Virus record (IMG/VR): IMGVR_UViG_3300050035_000593
Location: 1-37,176 of that record
Direction: 5' to 3' (one strand)
Length of the DNA stretch: 37,176 nucleotides
Source: a virus
Part shown: piece after piece, positions 35,350-37,176 of the stretch
How the letters are laid out: each line of letters opens with the position of its first letter
How positions within the stretch are numbered: position 1 is the first letter of the stretch
The notes under the pieces: model-generated
Databases searched by the model: none
The model's input: only the letters and a program-made list of their open reading frames with translations
Told to the model about the DNA's origin: nothing
Made by a program: the position numbers and the translations under genes

Positions 35350-35952
35350 GTGAAAAAAGAAATGCCCGATTTTAAAATTATTGAAGCATACGCTATGCGC
35401 TGTTATAATGAAGCCAATTGTAATTATGGTGGTAGAAATTATTACCTACATATTACTATGGTATTGGATAACGTTAAAAAACATCAAATGATTTTCAAAA
35501 ATCCCCAAGATGCACTTTATACTATGGGTGCTGCGCATACACATGACCTTATGGAAGATGCAAGGCAGACCTACAATAATATTTGTGATGTATGCGGTAC
35601 TGATATTGCCGATATTACATTAAAAGTTACTGATGTTGATGCAGAAAATCGTATGATGAAGCATTTGCTTACTATGGGTAAAACAGTCAGAGACCCACGT
35701 GCCATCATACTTAAAATGTGTGATATTCTTGCCAATACAACTTTTAGTAAAGAAACTGGTAGTACCGATGGTTGTGGTTATTCTGTGACGATGATAATTC
35801 CGATAACTGATTGTATTGGTAATAAACTCTATGTGTCATTACAGGAATATCGTCAAACATCTGTTACATATACAACGATTCGTGGAGTTCCGTGTGCTCC
35901 ATATACTGTTTGTGTAAATTATTGTAGAACATGGATACCAAATTGTCAGTAA
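35350..35952 (+). CDS. HD-domain protein with unusual Cys/Tyr-rich tail
   Basis: Start GTG at 35350 or, more cautiously, ATG at 35362 (MPDFKIIEAYAMRCYNEA). The HD layout is present: YLHITMVLDNV, AAHTHDLMEDARQTYNNI (HD pair) and ILKMCDILANTTFSKETGS (second Asp). It resembles the hydrolase domain of RelA/SpoT-type or nucleotide phosphohydrolases. The family usually goes on with a helix after 'SKETGS'; here a Cys/Tyr/Thr-rich, beta-like stretch follows to the end (about 60 residues with six Cys). A frameshift or recombination in the 3' part is possible. Confidence 0.65.
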   Translation: MKKEMPDFKIIEAYAMRCYNEANCNYGGRNYYLHITMVLDNVKKHQMIFKNPQDALYTMGAAHTHDLMEDARQTYNNICDVCGTDIADITLKVTDVDAENRMMKHLLTMGKTVRDPRAIILKMCDILANTTFSKETGSTDGCGYSVTMIIPITDCIGNKLYVSLQEYRQTSVTYTTIRGVPCAPYTVCVNYCRTWIPNCQ

Positions 35953-35982
35953 TATATTATTAAAAAATAAAAACAATTAACT

Positions 35983-36141
35983 ATGGAAAACGAAAAATTT
36001 GAACAAAGGAATTATGTAAAACCTGCTTGGCAACCGACTGAAAAAGAATTGGCACAGGAGAAACAAATTATCACAAATGAGCCAGTAACACCAGAACCTG
36101 CTCCCATAACAACAGAAGGAGATAAAACAAACAAGAAGTAA
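35983..36141 (+). CDS. Small Pro/Glu-rich protein before TnpB
   Basis: A 52-residue hydrophilic protein, MENEKFEQRNYVKPAWQPT then a Pro/Glu/Thr-rich end (EPVTPEPAPITTEGDKTNKK). It is probably unstructured. Its stop is 2 bases before the TnpB ATG, so the two are coupled. No family recognised. Confidence 0.5.
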   Translation: MENEKFEQRNYVKPAWQPTEKELAQEKQIITNEPVTPEPAPITTEGDKTNKK

Positions 36142-36143
36142 CG

Positions 36144-37176
36144 ATGAAACTAATCAGGTCAACCAAATGTAGTTTGAAGTTCAGCACAAAGAAAAAAGTG
36201 TTGGAATTAACAACCATTCTCAATGAATACGGAAAGGTCGTTAACATCTTCATTCAGTACTTTTGGTTAAATCCTGATAAAGTCAGTAAAGTCCTTTTAT
36301 TAAAGGATATTGTTGATATTCCAGAGACATGGTTATCTGCACGATTAAGGAAGGTCGCAGCAAGGGAAGCCATTGATATGGTAACAGCGACAAAAGCAAG
36401 GTGGAAAGACAAACCAGACAAAATGGTTATGCCAGTTCACAAAGGTAATCGTATGTATGTTAGTTGTACTATTGCTGACTTAGTATCCACAAAGAACAAC
36501 GGTTATAAATCCGAAGGAAGCAGACTCTTCGATGCTTGGTTGCACATAGCAAGTGTCGGTAATAAAATGATAATGGACTTGCCGATTAAATACCATAAAC
36601 ATTTCAACAAATATAACAACATCGGTAAGAGATTGAACTCGTATATTATCACGAAGAATTATGTTCAGTTCAGTTTTGAAATTATAACTGAGACAAAGAA
36701 AGAAGGTTTGAAGTGTATTGGTATCGACACAGGTATAAACGCTTTGGCGAGTCTTAATAACGGAAATCAATACGGCAAGGATATCAAAGGTTGTATTGAG
36801 AGAGTAAAAAGATGTAAGCAGAAGTCCAAAGGTTATTATGTTGCTAAGAGAGCATTAAAACAAAGAATTGACGAAACAGCAAAAGAAATATTAGTGAAAG
36901 AAAACCCAGATTTGATTGTTGTTGAACAACTGAAAAATATGGGATACAAAACAAAACTCAAAGCACGATTGAGTAAAACTATTCGTGCTTCGATTGGTAC
37001 TTGGAATTGGAAGTATTGGTTAAAGCGACTTGAAATGCAGTGCGAATTAAACCGTGTTTCGTTCAGAACTGTTAGTCCTTATTATACCAGTACAACCTGT
37101 CCAGTATGTGGTCAAACCAATCGGGGAAATCGAAATGGAGAAAAGTTCTTGTGTCTCAATTGTGGTCACGGAGACA
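36144..37176 (+). CDS. tnpB: TnpB-like RuvC nuclease (IS200/IS605 family), cut by window edge
   Basis: 344 residues are visible and the frame is open at the edge. RuvC motif I IGIDTGINALASL (Asp195), motif II LIVVEQLKNM (Glu261), the zinc finger TSTTCPVCG ... FLCLNCGHGD (four Cys), and motif III starting at the last visible Asp344 are all in order. TnpB proteins are RNA-guided nucleases that keep IS200/IS605 elements in place and are ancestors of Cas12. It is encoded on the plus strand, 2 bases after a small gene. No TnpA is seen; the guide RNA and element end would lie beyond the window. Confidence 0.88.
   Translation, partial: MKLIRSTKCSLKFSTKKKVLELTTILNEYGKVVNIFIQYFWLNPDKVSKVLLLKDIVDIPETWLSARLRKVAAREAIDMVTATKARWKDKPDKMVMPVHKGNRMYVSCTIADLVSTKNNGYKSEGSRLFDAWLHIASVGNKMIMDLPIKYHKHFNKYNNIGKRLNSYIITKNYVQFSFEIITETKKEGLKCIGIDTGINALASLNNGNQYGKDIKGCIERVKRCKQKSKGYYVAKRALKQRIDETAKEILVKENPDLIVVEQLKNMGYKTKLKARLSKTIRASIGTWNWKYWLKRLEMQCELNRVSFRTVSPYYTSTTCPVCGQTNRGNRNGEKFLCLNCGHGD

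Noticed and set aside
36480-36770. Minus-strand open frame inside the TnpB gene
   Set aside because: Antisense to clear RuvC sequence with no promoter or other support.
1-37176. CRISPR arrays, rRNA and long direct repeats
   Set aside because: No regularly spaced repeats or rRNA-like sequence seen. The only strong dispersed repeat is the promoter element.

Overview
The window is visibly AT-rich and tightly packed, with about ninety mostly small genes. Nearly all lie on the minus strand from 1 to about 34,870, and a short plus-strand operon occupies 35,235 to the right edge. Start and stop codons commonly overlap or abut. The gene content points to a large lytic virus of a Bacteroidota host: DNA ligase, Dda-type helicase, dihydrofolate reductase, RNA ligase, polynucleotide kinase-like and HAD phosphatase genes, peptide deformylase, homing endonucleases, and many small zinc-ribbon and single-membrane-segment proteins. 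Host-range clues are an OmpA protein of Bacteroidota style, a lipoprotein with an ice-binding-like domain, and a few promoters matching the Bacteroidota pattern TTTG-N19/20-TAnnTTTG. No capsid, tail, portal, terminase or polymerase gene lies in the window, so 'phage' is an inference from style and content.

The genome is organised by a repeated 30-31 base promoter-like element, TGTAACATTTT - 9/10 bases - TACGTATAAC. I see ten copies, nine on the minus strand and one on the plus strand, each heading a gene run. From left to right: (a) 1-9,450, small hypothetical genes with a Lar-like zinc ribbon, a peptide deformylase with a SEC-C tail and a small lipoprotein; (b) 9,450-15,600, a DUF3307 membrane protein, a membrane metallopeptidase, an HD phosphohydrolase, a zinc-finger/Vsr-like homing endonuclease and a polynucleotide kinase-like protein; (c) 15,630-17,771, a NADAR protein and a plus-strand ribbon-helix-helix plus GIY-YIG cassette with a palindromic operator; (d) 17,760-22,708, Dda helicase, MmcB-like nuclease, DHFR, PTH2-like protein, an unusual overlapping gene pair and a LAGLIDADG endonuclease; (e) 22,710-25,735, an RNA ligase interrupted by an intein, preceded by about 440 bases of structured noncoding RNA that includes a tRNA-like domain; (f) 25,768-31,827, small genes, DNA ligase, an ATP-grasp protein, an N-terminally truncated adenylosuccinate synthetase joined out of frame to a J-domain gene, and a HAD phosphatase; (g) 31,984-34,848, membrane and secreted proteins; (h) 35,235-37,176, a small membrane protein, an HD protein with an odd tail, and a TnpB/RuvC nuclease cut by the window edge.

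Taken together, kinase, HAD phosphatase and RNA ligase could form a T4-like RNA repair set, and NADAR and Lar-like proteins may act against host defences. Five selfish nucleases of four folds have colonised this region. The least explained parts are the noncoding RNA locus before the RNA ligase, the phage-specific promoter family (some copies of which contain the stop codon of the gene upstream), and the His/Pro-rich peptide read in a second frame.
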